Assembly: GCA_900074885.1 (NCBI GenBank)
Contig: FJUW01000002.1
Coordinates: 1,191,001-1,255,000, forward strand
Source: Rhynchosporium graminicola
Lineage: Eukaryota; Ascomycota; Leotiomycetes; Helotiales; Ploettnerulaceae
Reading direction: 5' to 3'
DNA: 64,000 bases
Of this stretch, positions 1 through 12,678 are shown piece by piece (positions within the stretch are counted from its first letter, which is position 1; the number at the start of each line of letters is the position of its first letter). The position numbers and the translations under genes are program-made. The notes under the pieces were generated by a model that was not told where the DNA came from, searched no databases, and saw only the letters and a list, made by a program, of their open reading frames with translations.

Positions 1-1201
1 GAAAACCTTTTTTATAGACTCGAGAAGCTTCTACTTAAGCGGCTAAGCCCACTCCAAACTCTGCAAATGATCATATTCTGGCCAGTGCACTGACTGATTC
101 CAGCGGGGCTCTTTTACCACTCACTAGAAGTTCTCAAGTCGCGGACTCATAAATGTCCTTTGGATCGGGGGGGGNGGGGGGGGGATAGTATATGTCTGGA
201 AAAGGACTACCATATATCATGGCCCCTCGCCTAGAGGATCGTTTTTTTATGTCTACTAGGTACCTATTTTAAGACTCCAAGTAACTATTCCGCGATCGCC
301 AATATCCGCAGGACTAACACTTTCTCCGCTTCCCACCTCTCTCGCTCATATGCCAAAACGGGAATGCTAGGTTATTTATCTAATAATGACCGATCTGTTT
401 CAGTCTCTTCAATGAGTATACATCTTATTCAGAGATGCAGAAAGCTAGTCTATACACAACTTCTCGCGAACGCCTTATTTGTCGTAAGCTGTGTACCGGT
501 GATATTGACGGTGCTAACCTTTACGAGAAAAGGAAGGCCCCTAGAAGTAGTCTCACAATTCTTTGCAAGAAAAGCAGAACCATATGCGCGTCAAGTAAGC
601 TGAGCATGCACTCCCCGTCTGCCATTGCCGCTGCCAATGGCTCCTAGGCGAGCAGGAAACAAGATACTGCAAAAGCATCACCACAAATTCAAGTCGGACA
701 CATCTACAATGGTACATATAGTGCTTTCATATGGACGCATCTCCTGAACTCCTTCACTTGGGGTTTGCTTACGAGCAGACAGGTACTCGTAGATCATCAG
801 CGATTCACACATGTGACATGGCTTTATGGAAACTTATTGCTAGAACAGTTTCTTCCATTTTACCAAACTACCCATTGGATGTGGACTTAGGGCTGAACTG
901 ATCTGCTTGAGTACAGTTAATTCTATTTTTCCAACAGGAAAAACTTTTATGACCTGTCCTTATAGGTACAGCAAGTGATTGTAGACCGAGGGTAGAAGGG
1001 ATAGAGATGATCCTCTCACGTGCGCTCTGTCAATTAAACCTAAAAGTTAGCTGAACTCTGTAAGATCAGATACGAGCATCACCCGTCCTAGTACAGTACA
1101 GCTTACGAGGTTTGAAGAGCTGTAAGAGCGTTACTATCGGTCAGTTTCACCGGTTCCTCCAAATGTGAACCACGCGTCGAAAGCGCTGACGAGACACCTG
1201 T
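1..1201. other. Intergenic, no supported gene
   Basis: Short open frames exist on both strands but none shows a recognisable family, a plausible splice chain or a clear start. A G-homopolymer run at about 167-184 is interrupted by an ambiguous base (N at 175), which marks an assembly or sequencing uncertainty. Confidence 0.6.
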
Positions 1202-1804
1202 TCAGTCTTTAATTTGAGGCTGACCCTGGCCGCAAAGAATCTGGAATTTGTCATGTATCTTCAGAAATAATTTGACAGCTTTTGAAGCCACCTCAACGTG
1301 CCTCGGCAGGCATCCAGTAATGATTCTGGGACTTTGAAAGGCGTCTAGTACTTCTTTAGTGCATGTTTTGGAAGATTGTGTGAAGGTGGACAGATCTCTC
1401 CGATAGACCGACTCTCTTTGGTTCGTGGTACTACAACACCAGCATGCATCTGACCAGCTTCGAATTCGCTTCCATCTTGTCTTGTACAGTACAAGCCAAG
1501 CGATCTTATCAACCTGACTGGAATGGATCAAGTCTTTGTAGAAAACCCTTGAGACATCGGTGTTGACAAGGCTGACAGATTTCAATGTAACCCCTGTCAG
1601 GTTCAAGCCACGAGTAACGTTGGATCGCCGTCTAACGTCGTGTGATTCGCGTAGAGGTCTGGGGTGCAAGATCTTGTCCAATGGGAATGGCTGTTGCACG
1701 AAAGGGGTACGGGGGAGCCGAGGCGCAGTCCGGTGGGCCAAGGGTCCTTGGATCGCGCTTGGCTTCCTACGAACGTCGATGCCAACGTCAAATAGCATTA
1801 GCAT
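1202..1804 (-). CDS. Doubtful 200-aa open reading frame
   Basis: An uninterrupted ATG-initiated frame of 200 codons runs on the minus strand. The product is basic, rich in Arg, Ser and Thr, and has no signal peptide, membrane segment or family motif that I recognise. It is longer than most chance frames nearby, which is the only support. A plus-strand frame of 94 codons overlaps part of it, so strand assignment is also uncertain. It may be a lineage-specific gene or chance. Confidence 0.2.
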   Translation of the reverse strand: MLMLFDVGIDVRRKPSAIQGPLAHRTAPRLPRTPFVQQPFPLDKILHPRPLRESHDVRRRSNVTRGLNLTGVTLKSVSLVNTDVSRVFYKDLIHSSQVDKIAWLVLYKTRWKRIRSWSDACWCCSTTNQRESVYRRDLSTFTQSSKTCTKEVLDAFQSPRIITGCLPRHVEVASKAVKLFLKIHDKFQILCGQGQPQIKD

Positions 1805-2071
1805 GTTTTAGGGGGAACTTAGATTTGAAACGAGGAGCCAATTGCTATCATGTCTACCACTATCATTCTATCTTTCTCCATTATGTCCAAACACGATACC
1901 TTATTGCGCATCCCTTGACTTTCTAATCACAATTGTGCGAACCCCCCGGCATCGACGTGTAACACTTTCCTCAGCCTTGTGCACGAGGCTTAATTGAGAT
2001 GGACGAAGCATTTCACTAACCCAAGTTCTTGCTCTCTGGCTTCATAAAATCACGAACTCGATACACGCAAA

Positions 2072-3452
2072 ATGGTGCTCATATCCAGATCACTCCGGCG
2101 GAAATATTTTCGACCAAAACCAGCTCTTTTTGCTATTGCTTTCTTCTTCTTCCTGGACGCGTACTCGATTCTGACTTCGCGGCCGGCCCCGATCAGACGA
2201 TCTGCTCTTCCATCGCACCTTAGAGACCATAAAATCTTCATTGCATCCATTTTCAAGAATTCGGAATACATGCTGAGACTGTACTGGAATAGTCGTCTTA
2301 TAGATCTCGTTCGGACCTTAGGACCACAAAATGTGTTTGTGTCGATTGTCGAGTCTGGATCGCTGGAAAATACGAAAGGAGCGCTGAAAGACTTGCAGAA
2401 TCAGTTGGATCAGCTTGGTGTTAAGCATAGAATCTCTTTGGGGATTAATGACAAAGAACAGGAGGCTCAATGGAAGAAAGTACCCAATGAAGGGGAGGAT
2501 AGGACAGGGTGGATTCAAACGGGGAGTGAGAAGGTGGGTTGGGCAGTAAGAAGAATTCCGTATTTGGCTGCGTTGAGAAATCAGGCTATGGAACCGTTGG
2601 TGGAGATGAGTAATGAAAGGAAGTTCGACCGAGTACTTTGGATAAACGATGTTGTTTTCTCGGTTAGTTTGTATTCTGAATATTGATATCACGTGGATGT
2701 CTTTTGGCTAATTCTCTCATCTTTTGTAGACTGAAGATGTCACGACACTTTTATCGACGAGAGATGGCGCCTATGCAGCAGCATGCGCTTTCGATTTCTC
2801 CCACGGCCCTCAAGTATTTTACGACACATTCGTTCTCCGAGACAGCAGCGGACTCAAAACCTCCTCTCGACGCTACCCCTATTTCTTCTCCTCTGCCTCT
2901 CGCCAAAGTCTTTACCGAAACCTTCCAATCCCCGTCTCAGCCTGCTGGAACGGTCTCATCGCTCTCGACACCTCACCATTCTACGCATCACCCCCTCTCA
3001 AATTCCGCGGCATATCCGACTCCCTCGCTGCAGAACACCTCGAGGGCTCAGAATGCTGTCTCATCCATGCAGATAACCCTCTGCGAAAGGAGAAAGGTAT
3101 TTGGATGAATCCGAATGTGAGGGTTGCTTATAACGGGACTGTGTACTCTGAGGTCAATGGTGGAACTGAAATCAAGAGTTCGTATGGGGATATAGCCGGG
3201 GTTCCGGGCGGTGATGGGAGTTTCTGGCCTGGTGGCTTGGAAGTGTTGAGAGGTACTTGGGAAAACAGATTCGCGCGGCGGCTGAAGAAAATCAAGATTT
3301 ACAGTGAGAATAAGGTGGTTTTGATGAGAGTCAAGGCATGGATGGAGAAGGGAAAGAAGCTAGAGCCGCCCGAGAATAGGGTTGAGCCGGGCGTGGAGTG
3401 TTTGGTCAATGAGATGCAGGTTCTTTTCGAGGGTGGATGGCTGCATGTATAA
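2072..3452 (+). CDS. GT69-type alpha-1,3-mannosyltransferase (CAP59/CMT1-like)
   Basis: Two exons, 2072-2662 and 2730-3452, joined in phase 0 across a 67-nt intron (GTTAGT..TGTAG), give 437 aa. An N-terminal hydrophobic stretch around residues 13-25 (FAIAFFFFLDAYSIL) after a basic start predicts a type II Golgi/ER membrane protein. The catalytic region has the family hallmark around the splice junction (WINDVVFS then TEDVTTLL), followed by FDFSHGP, the SACWNGL segment and the C-terminal AEHLEGSECCLIHAD block. These match the cryptococcal mannosyltransferase family (CAP59/CMT1, CAZy GT69), which adds mannose to glycans in the secretory pathway. The start was chosen because it places the membrane anchor at the N-terminus. 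The exact acceptor substrate cannot be read from sequence. Confidence 0.85.
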
Positions 3453-5259
3453 TTTTGGACCCCTTTAATAGAAGCATGCGATAAAGCAGTCTGCAAAGGT
3501 ATGGAAGTTAATATGGTGTACATAAATGACCAAGGTGTATATTATAGGGATCTTATAAAAACGGTGTCGCTTCGGCAATGGATCAAGGAAAGAACATGGA
3601 ACGTCTTACATCTCTTATACTGTGGTTTCCTTCCTAAGTCAGGGTGAAGAAAATATTCCCCAACTTCCTCCATGGAAGTTACGAAACAAGCGAATGAGCG
3701 GTGCCAAGCAGCCTCCGTATCATCGCACACCATACCAAAACATTCGATTCTATCCCGAAACTATCCAGAGAGTCACAAACGCTACCATATAAGCCCCGTG
3801 CTGAGAACTAGTTCTCGCCACTCCTCACTTTTCTTTTCCCTGTGTACATGACAGAAGTCTGGTACTCTGCTTACTCCGAATACTCAAGCCACTTCATTCC
3901 TACACATGTGTCTTGGAGTAGTGGGTGAGCTAAAGCGGGTTCTGGCTGGAATATATTCATTACCGTCGGCTACTTCGGAAGCTGGATGAAATATAAGGGT
4001 TTTCTCGGTAGACGCTTTATTCGTCCTCTGGCTTCGCTTGCTTCATTGTTGACGCTTTTGCTTCTGCTTTTGCTTTTGACTTCTTTACACTACAGGCTGC
4101 GGGTGAATTCATGTGTTTTCTGGTGCTGTCGCTTCGCACTTCTTTTACTTAGGTACCTTTTATTCCGGGCTCTCGTCTGTGGGGTTGTTTGCTTGGTTCT
4201 CGCTGTCTTCTGAGAAAGCGTATGGTCATCAGTTTGCTTGAAAAGTTCAAGAGGATGGTCGTCTTCCTTCTTAATTATCTTCCTATATCATGTCAGTTAC
4301 ATCAGCTGCTATCCCAAAAAGCAAGAACAACACGGCTTTCACAACCCTTTTCATTCAATTACCCAGATCACCTTTTTATACACTCCCAATAAATTCATTC
4401 TCCTCCGCCTCCGACATAAGCGGTCTCTTACTTTTAGACTTCGAACTTCTGGACCGATAACACCCTGCAAAAGAAGCCAATCTTGTCCTAAGAAAAATCC
4501 GTCTCAGTCTCCTTCGTAAATCTCGCAATAGGTCCGTGCGACAAATCAATAAAACTAATTGTAATATACTTTGTCTTGGAAAATTCCGGAACGTTCTCAG
4601 CCAAATCATCTGCCCTATCCCAGAGAATTTGGTGGCTGAGCCAAGTTCTTGAGATGAGCTTTTGCCGTTACTTTGCAGCTCATCTTAAAAGGTACGTACC
4701 AAGTGGAGAGTGTTTTCTGCAATTAAGCTATTCTTGAACCCCAATGACCAAGCGAGGTGACGTGGTACTTTGGCCGATATGAAAGTCAGAGATTGACTTA
4801 AGCCGTATCTTAGTATCTAGAAACTGCGAACTATGAGGAATGACAACCATCTGACACGGAACCCTCATTTTTGGAGTCACAGGTTGCCGTTCTAATGTAT
4901 GGCATGTAATTGAAAAGTAAACAATCGCTTGTGGTAGGCGCGATCACATGATAAGTGCTGGCTCATTTGGCAATTCGATTTGGGCATCTATGAACTTTGT
5001 ACCAAGATTTGATGCCTGCGATATTTTCATCCATCTCATGGACAGCGATGTCGCCCCCTTTAGGGCTCCAGAATAGAATGTCTGCCTAGGGTCACATGAT
5101 AAGAAGAACCTTCGCTTAATCATTTCATCCAGTCACCTCGTACTTCTCGAGACAAACAATGTTCGAAACTTTAGACTTCTTCAATTTGATCGTTTACAAG
5201 CCCATGTGGCCTGAAGCAGGACGAAACGGTGCCCAATCTTAAAACCAATACGCTTCAAG
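3453..5259. other. Intergenic, 1.8 kb, mostly featureless
   Basis: This separates the GT69 gene from the MYND-SET gene. It contains pyrimidine-rich low-complexity DNA near 4020-4090 and one coding-looking minus-strand fragment (4488-4669) discussed in the findings. No complete gene could be assembled. Confidence 0.5.
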
Positions 5260-7042
5260 ATGCAACCACGAAGACTTTCCAGATTGGAATATGAGCCAGT
5301 CTTCCCATTATCAACCAACAGCACTCTCGATGTAGATAAGACCTGCAGAATCTCTACACCCTACGGCATTGGACTTGCCGCTACCTCAACTCTTGCAGCC
5401 CGATCCCTCATCATAAAATTACACACACCCAATCTTCTTCTAGTCGAAAAGGACAGTCTCCAAACAGTATGCTCCTTCTGCATACTCGAATCATCATCAC
5501 TCAAACGATGCAGTGCCTGCAAAATCCTATATTACTGCTCCACAAAATGCCAAAATAGACATTGGAAAGAGATTCACAGGCTGGAGTGTAAGATACTGAT
5601 AGTATTGCCTGATATACCGCCTACAGCCGTCAGAGCGTTGATTGTCATGCTGTTAAGGGAGCCTATAGAGTCTCAAGGTACAGAAGAGAAGACATGGAAG
5701 GAATTGGAAAGTCACGTTTCTGAATTGAAAGGTGAGAGAAAGAGATGGGAGGAGATCTTCTTGCAAGCTAGAGCGGGAGTAGAGTTCACGAAAGCTGGAG
5801 GCGCGAGGATGGAAGATGCTATTAGATGGCTTTGCATTGTAAGTCAGAAATTGTCCCCACAGGTGCTGTATAATCCGACGAGTACTTATGTTTCATCCAT
5901 AGTTATCGACAAATGCTTTTCGTATCACTCTACCAGACAATACTCCTGTGGGACTATGTTTCTCACCAACGCTCGCACGAGCAAACCACTCCTGCGACCC
6001 CAACGCTTTCATCGTCTTTGACTCTAATACTGTGTCTTTGAGAGCTTTACGGCCAATCAAATTGGAAGAGCAGATTTTCATCTCGTATGTCGACCCTACG
6101 GAAGACATTATACTGCGCCAATCAAGATTGAAGGAGCGATACTTCTTCACTTGTAAGTGTCCGAGATGTGTAAGCGAGGAAAATGTTTATGAGCATTTTA
6201 TCCGGTGTGAGAGAGAAGATGAGAGTCGTGGCAGAGATGGAAGGAGGATGGAGGTGCTGAATCCGCGCCAAGAGCTCCTAAAAACAGCAGAGCGATGCCA
6301 GATATACATCAGGCAAAACACGAGCTTACTTACCGCCACCAACTCCTCGAAAGCCGCCTCTCTCTTGAAACACAGCCGCGACAATACCCAGAAATCACCA
6401 CAAACCCGCATCGGCTATCTACTAAGCGCACTCAAATGCCACTCCTCACTCACCGACAACAAAATATTCGCTTTCCCACCATACCCCGAAATCGTGCATG
6501 AGACATACCTTGCCTACATCGACATGCAAGCTTTCACACCGGCACTCATCACCATCCTCTTCCTCTTCTTCAACTGCGATATGTTCACCCACCCACAACC
6601 TCACCATCCCGTCCGCGTTATACGTCTCTTCACCATCGCCAAACTATTAAAACACCTCGCTTCCCTCAACCCCACTGAAATATTACAAGACATCTCCAGT
6701 ATCTCAACTGGAACGAATATCTCATCTTCCTCGAACCTCAGTATGATGGAGGATATTGCTAAAGCGATGCAAGGATTGGATCTCATTAACTCTTTTCATG
6801 TAATGGTTATCCTGGCGTGGAGTGAAGCCAAGAAGAGCCATGGTGAGGAAAGTAGGTTTGTGAAGGAGATCGAGGCCGAGATTGAAGATGTGGAAGAGGT
6901 GCAGAGGTTGAGGGGTCCGAGTGGAGAGAATTTGAGGAAATGGATGGGCGATGAGGCGAGTGTGGACGGGAGGGTGGAGGCCGAGAGGGTAGGCGCTGGT
7001 TTGAGGAAGTTGGCGGGTTTGATGGGTGGGATTTTGGGATGA
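5260..7042 (+). CDS. MYND zinc finger and SET domain protein (SMYD-like)
   Basis: Exons 5260-5838 and 5903-7042, phase 0, 64-nt intron GTAAGT..ATAG, 572 aa. The N-terminal half opens the SET domain (TPYGIGLAATSTLAA). It is then split by a MYND finger at about residues 71-110, with the Cys/His pattern C-x2-C..C-x2-C..C-x3-C..H..C. The SET core resumes after the intron with STNAF, the NHSC motif (residues 221-224) and the ISYVD tyrosine, followed by a post-SET CKCPRC cluster. This split-SET layout is that of SMYD-type protein lysine methyltransferases. Substrate histone or non-histone proteins cannot be deduced. The C-terminal 300 residues are helical and low in motifs, as is common in fungal members. 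Confidence 0.88.
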
Positions 7043-7429
7043 GCAGAATAGTGACTCGATGTGTTATGTGTCGAACTATAATGCCGAAGACAGACTATAC
7101 TCGATAAACATGCGAGAGGGTCTTGTTCTCGGCACCGGGCCTTCGTCTATCTAGGCACGATAACGCCATCAGCTTTGCTGCAAGCACTTTTAGACTTGCT
7201 GTAATGCTGGAACAAATTAGCTAAGCTTGCTAAAACAAACAAAGGAGTGACTGTATCGCAAAGATCACTCAGGTTGCGAAATTCTTATCCACAGCCAACG
7301 CATCTGAAGTCTTGCTTGTCTCGCTATTGTCCTCGTGAGCGTCGCCATTGAATTTCCTGACGCTGCATGCTCTTTCTTTACCCTAGATTTCCTGGCTCGA
7401 AGGAGCGTCCGTCAATTCTTTCACGGGGT

Positions 7430-9081
7430 TTAAGATGACCCTATTGGAATTCCCCACTTGGACGACATGGTGCTGGAGTGGCTTTGCGTAAGCTGTTGAG
7501 TATGTGATCCGAACCTCACTTCGAGATGAGCCTGATCTTTTGACTGATGAGTATCCCTGGCCATCTCTGCTGGCACCTCGGGAGGAAGCTGTATTCGGAG
7601 TTTTATGAGCTTGTTCGTCGTCTCAGACACGACGAGCTGGTGAATATGTTCAATCTTTCGATGAGTGGACTTCGATAGCTGCAAGAGTTCGAGTTCTGAG
7701 GTCCTTACTATTTGAAGAGCTGGAACCGACTCGTCTTCTCTTTTGCGGTGGCCCTGTTAGTGAGTCTTCTAAATAAATATGAAGACCATGTATCTGATTT
7801 TACTTATGCGAAGTAGATCGTAGCTGACGACCGGTTGCTGCTATTGAGGAGACAGGAGACGGTATTGCATTTTCTAGATACTTGACGCGCTCCCCCATCT
7901 TCTCCAGCTCCGTATTCACTTCATCGATGCCATTAGCTTCTTGATGACCTGCTCAGTAGTATGAGCAACGACTTCATGACTTGGGACAGGCAGTTTATGA
8001 TCGAACTTTCTCATTGCCTGTTCATTCTCTCCGATTTGCTGGCGGAGTGCAATGATATCGTTGCGTAGATTCAACAGATCTTCCTCTCCTGCTGTGAGGT
8101 ATTCTTTGACAGAAGAGAACCCGGAACGCACTTCAACCTTGAAGGCTCTGAACAGTTTCATACTTTGTTCGATCCGATCGACTGTTCCCCAGACTCGGTC
8201 TATGTCCTTCTGTTGGCTTTGATTGAATCATCGGCCTAGATTTTGCACTTGGTGACCTCTAATACAGCAACATATGAAGAATGTAAAGATGAGCGATACC
8301 CAGGATCTTTGTGTCCCAGACGCCAAATGTGAAATTGGCTGAATCATTCGTCCTCCTCGTGAATTAGGTGGCCTCTTTCCAGATGAGACGCTCAGCAGGA
8401 AGATCTTAAGAATGGAGGTCTCTGTACTTTTCCCATCTTCTTCAGACACAATCGACATATCAGTAAGCCTCAAATGAGCCGATTCCTAGGCAAATATTCG
8501 GTAGTTGCGCACGTAAACACAAGAATAGGAAGTAGATACTCTTTCAACAGATCACCTTCTTGTGCGCTTTCGCAGCGCAACACTACCACTGTATGACATG
8601 GTGTACAAGCAATATCTGGGAGAAGACTATTAGATGTTAGTCAAAAATTAACGATTTCTTGTTAACTTGAAACATGCTTCGTATGCCCGATTTGAGGGTC
8701 TTTTGCACCATTGTAAATATCCCCTCTTCAAGCCCTCTGGCTGTATAAGGTGGGTAAACGGGGCTATGGTAGCTTTTGCAAATACCATTCCACGAATTTC
8801 TGAGTTTTTCCAGCTCAGTGTCACACTTGATGCAGAGCGTATTAAGTATCTTCACTCTGAGCGAAATCATATGCAGAGATGCACTTCAAAGTTTAATCGA
8901 AAGTTGCTCGTCCCACCTCAGGAGGATAACGATGCTGTATGCCTCGATGCCTCAAAAGCTCGAGAGCTCGACAAGATTTCGCATATGAACTTTTGAAGTA
9001 TGTCATCGTCACAAACGACTTCGTGCTTCGTTTAGAGATGAACGCGTTTGATGACGCGACTTTTCGCGTCGGTATTCGCAC
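7430..9081 (-). pseudogene. Unrecognised coiled-coil locus, probably broken
   Basis: Several coding-looking blocks follow one another on the minus strand: 8893-9081, 8637-8870, 8228-8473, 7916-8161 and 7430-7730. The 7916-8161 block reads as a charged heptad-rich coiled coil (FSSVKEYL, LLNLRNDIIALRQQIGENEQ). It runs into a second, +1-shifted coding-like frame (NTELEKMGERVKYLENAI) down to about 7800. The 7430-7730 block begins after a good acceptor (CTAACAG, near 7757). No single set of consensus introns joins all blocks in frame, so at least one frameshift seems present. I do not recognise the family. Coiled-coil N-terminal regions of fungal NACHT/ankyrin proteins are one weak possibility. 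Confidence 0.35.
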
Positions 9082-9367
9082 TGCTAGCCTCGAGTCGATT
9101 CATCGAAGATTATGACAAAAGCACAGAATTAGAAGGTCAAATAGCAATGTCACGAACTTAGCAAGCAATAGATGATCGAAATCTCAATTCAAACTCGACA
9201 TATAGGCCTTATTGTTTTGATTTAACAGCCTCGCCCTAATAAGTTGCCGAGCTGTCTGTATTTGGTTAGACCACAGCCTCGTGAAAGTGACAGGGATTAC
9301 TTTTTGCCAATTTGACTTGATCTGCAGCCTCCTTCTGCCGTTATTATTCCTACCACGATCAAGCAAC

Positions 9368-11875
9368 ATGGCAGCTAACGAGAATGGGCAATTCCCAGAA
9401 GTTGCCTCTGTCATTGCAAATGGTAGCAGGAAGCGCAAACATGAAGATGATGAGGATCAGAAAGAAGTCGTGAAAGAGCAAGCAACAGCCCTGCCTCAGC
9501 AGCCAGACCTACCAGAGTTCAACTTGACGAGAAGAGGCAGCAAAGATGCAGGATCGCAGCAGCATGATCACAAGGGAGCCGAAGGCGCCGATTCCGAAGG
9601 GTGGCAGACGGTAGAGGGGCGACCACGGAAGAAGAAGAAGATCCCTAAAAACGACTCCAAAAATTACCCCGCCATCATCTTCTCGTCAGACAGTCGTTTG
9701 CAGTCGCAGATTAAGATCAGTGACCTACAGCAATTGGTTCTATACATCCTCGCGGATGGCACGTCTCCCTCGTTCGTCGCAGTACGCCATCGACCGGAAA
9801 TTCGAAAGGTGGTTGTGTTGATGGTTCCTGGTCTTGAGATGTCTATGTTCCGCTCCAAGACTCTTGAGGGAGACTCACGATCCGATGAAATAAGGGATAA
9901 CAATGGAGATCGAGACCGTCCAGATTCTCGCGACCAGACTTACGAGGATCAGGATAACAGAGAGCGGGACCGCAGAGACCGAGGCGGCAGAAATCGAGAT
10001 CACAGAGATAGAGACTCCGATCGCAGAGATCGCAGGGCTAGAGACGATAGAGACCGGTCTTATGGCTCACCAGACGACTACTTTCCGAATAAACTGAAGG
10101 CTGAGAAACTTCCTGAGGCACTCCAGCCATTTGCAGACATGTTCGACCTTATCTGGCCTGTGAAGACACCAGGAGATGAGAAGTACGGGAAGATGCATTC
10201 GCCACTTCATGCAATGCTCACGGCTCCTGCACCTAAAGCTAAGGAAGAAAAGTACAATTCCAGGAAAGGAGCTACACCAGCCAAGGAACCGCATGGCTGG
10301 AAGAATACCCGTGTGCCGGTCTCAGAGTTCGTCCATACACCAGAAGAACTATTAGAAAACGATTATACTCTACATCCTGCATCTTATGACGAAGAAGAAG
10401 GCAAGGCTAACCTCGCAAACTTCCGACGCAAGCACAAAGTCTCAACGGATGATGGATGGGTAGACACGATGGTCCAGCATCTCAGCGACGGTACAGCTCC
10501 AGAGAGCGAGATACAGTCTGGCTCTATCACAGCTGGTAGAGATCTTTTCGCAATGGACTGTGAAATGTGTGTGACAGGCAAGCAAGAAAATGGTCGAGAC
10601 GAGCTGTCCCTCACACGTATCAGTATAGTGGGCTGGGACGGCTCGGTAGTTCTTGATGAACTTGTTAAGCCAGAGAAGCCGATCATCAACTACGTTACAC
10701 AGTCAGTCTCTATGACATGTTGCTATAGTTAGCTAACATCTCACAGATACTCTGGTATTACAGAAGCGATGATTGCGCCAGTTACCACGACGTTGGCTGA
10801 CATCCAGAAGAAACTAGTCTCAATGCTTCACCCTCGAGCTATTCTTATTGGCCATTCTCTAAACTCAGATATGAATGCCCTCAGATTGACGCATCCTTTT
10901 ATTATTGATACAGCACTTATCTATCCGCATCCACGAGGCCCACCTCTCAAATCATCCCTCAAATGGCTGGCACAGAAATACTTGAATCGAGAAATCCAGA
11001 AAGGACACGGCACAACCGGGCCGGGAGCTGGTCACGATTCTATTGAAGATGCGAGAACATGTCTCGACCTTCTCAAGCAGAAATGCGAGAAGGGAAAGCA
11101 ATGGGGCACCAACGAAGCACAAGGAGAAAATATCTTCAAGAGAGTTGCGCGCGCAGGTATCAAGTACAAAAGCCAAGGTGGTTCGGCCATCCCAAGTCCG
11201 CTGAATGGTAAATCCAGCGCAGCAATTGATTGGGGAGAGCCAAGAAAGGGGCCAGGTGCAGCCTCGACATTCCCCATCGGATGCCACAGCGACGAAGAGG
11301 TCATGGAAGGCGTCATTCGCGCTATCAAGGGCGATCCTGATGGGAAGGAAATTCCAGGCGGAGGAGTTGATTTCGTTTGGGGACGGTTTAGAGAGCTGGA
11401 AGCTGTGAAAGGATGGTGGAACAATAACAAGTTTGTCGCAGCCGAGGCTGCTGCAGCGATTGATGCCGAGATGGAAGCAAGCAAGATGGGAACAGATACT
11501 GCTAGTGCAGACACTGTCGCTGTACCTGAGAACGATAAGCCTAAGACTTCCGAGGCTCCTGTGACTGTCGACACATTATTACCGTCGCTAAGCTCGAATG
11601 AAGCAAGCCTTGGTACTACTACTGCAGAGCTTACCCGCCGAATCGCCAAGATTTACGAGGAGCTTCCTCCCTGCACTGCGTTCATGGTATTCAGTGGCTC
11701 CGGTGACCCACGAGAGATGAGCAGATTACAGGCCATGCAATCGACCTTCAAGAAAGAGTACAGGTTCAAGAAGTGGGATGAACTTTCAGTCAAGTGGACT
11801 GACACGGAGGAGCAGGCCTTGAAGAGAGCTTTCAAGGTAGCGAGAGATGGTGTTGCCTTCTTTGGTGTGAAGTGA
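9368..11875 (+). CDS. REX1: REX1-type 3'-5' RNA exonuclease (DEDDh)
   Basis: Exons 9368-10701 and 10747-11875 joined over a 45-nt intron, 820 aa. The DEDDh exonuclease is complete: Exo I with D397 and E399 (FAMDCEMC), Exo II with D486 (GHSLNSDMNAL), Exo III with H541 and D546 (GHDSIEDARTCLDL). The YSGIT block after the splice site is typical of Rex1/Rnh70/REXO1 enzymes. These nuclear enzymes trim 3' ends of 5S rRNA, tRNA and other structured RNAs. Residues about 180-240 form an Arg/Asp-rich low-complexity tract of RD/RE repeats, likely disordered, before the nuclease. The ATG was preferred because earlier in-frame codons are not ATG. Length agrees with filamentous-fungal orthologues, which are longer than the yeast protein. 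Confidence 0.9.
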
Positions 11876-12678
11876 TTGTCACACGACGATTCACGATGAT
11901 ACACGCACAATCATGAATATTTGCAATCCAGTCCAGTTTATCGTTGCATTACCAACGGATGAGCATGTACCTAGGTATTGCATAGTCAGGCCTCGCTTCC
12001 GCCCACTTGGGTAACTTTTGCTAGCAAATGTACAAGTAAAGAGAGGAAGGACATGGACGCAAGCATCCGCTTTTTGCCTCCTATTTCTGTTCCTGATTTA
12101 CCACTCTCTACATTTTGTTTGCTCCCATAATAGCTAATCCTCGACCGCAGCAAAGCATTTCTTAGTCAGCTTGGGAACGCCCCACTCCGAACTAGGGTCC
12201 ATTGTCATCATCATAGGCATATGGGCTGACCCCTAATGAGGGCGGACACCTTACGATTATCACAGCATTTGCAGCACATGTTCGTTGCGAGGCTGGGCAA
12301 ATTAATGTACGGCGAGGTGAGGATCTGTTACCTCTCACAAGGTTATCAAACTACTATGTGACTCTAGAGTATTACTTTGCGAGACACCCGATAGATCGCA
12401 GTCAAAGTCGCAAAATTATTACAGGGTTTTACTAAAGCACTAACTCAAATTTGTATGAAATTTTGATGACTTTGCTTAGTTGTCGCCCGAGACGAGTTTC
12501 TCCAGCCTCGCTGGTGGACTGACATGCTGTACTGGGGCTGTCTATTCATCCCAAAATAGACGTCCCCACTGTGACGTTGTCAATATCTCCTCTAGAAATC
12601 CAATTCAGAATGTAAAAACACCGCTTTTAGTTTGTCTCTGTTTTTAACTTTGTCTTCTGTTCCCCGCAGGTTATCCAA
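11876..12678. other. Intergenic, no gene seen
   Basis: No coding-like frame or RNA gene was recognised between the exonuclease gene and the HET pseudogene. Confidence 0.5.

Noticed and set aside
11032..11649. 205-aa minus-strand frame
   Set aside because: It is antisense to the REX1 coding exon; a codon-bias shadow.
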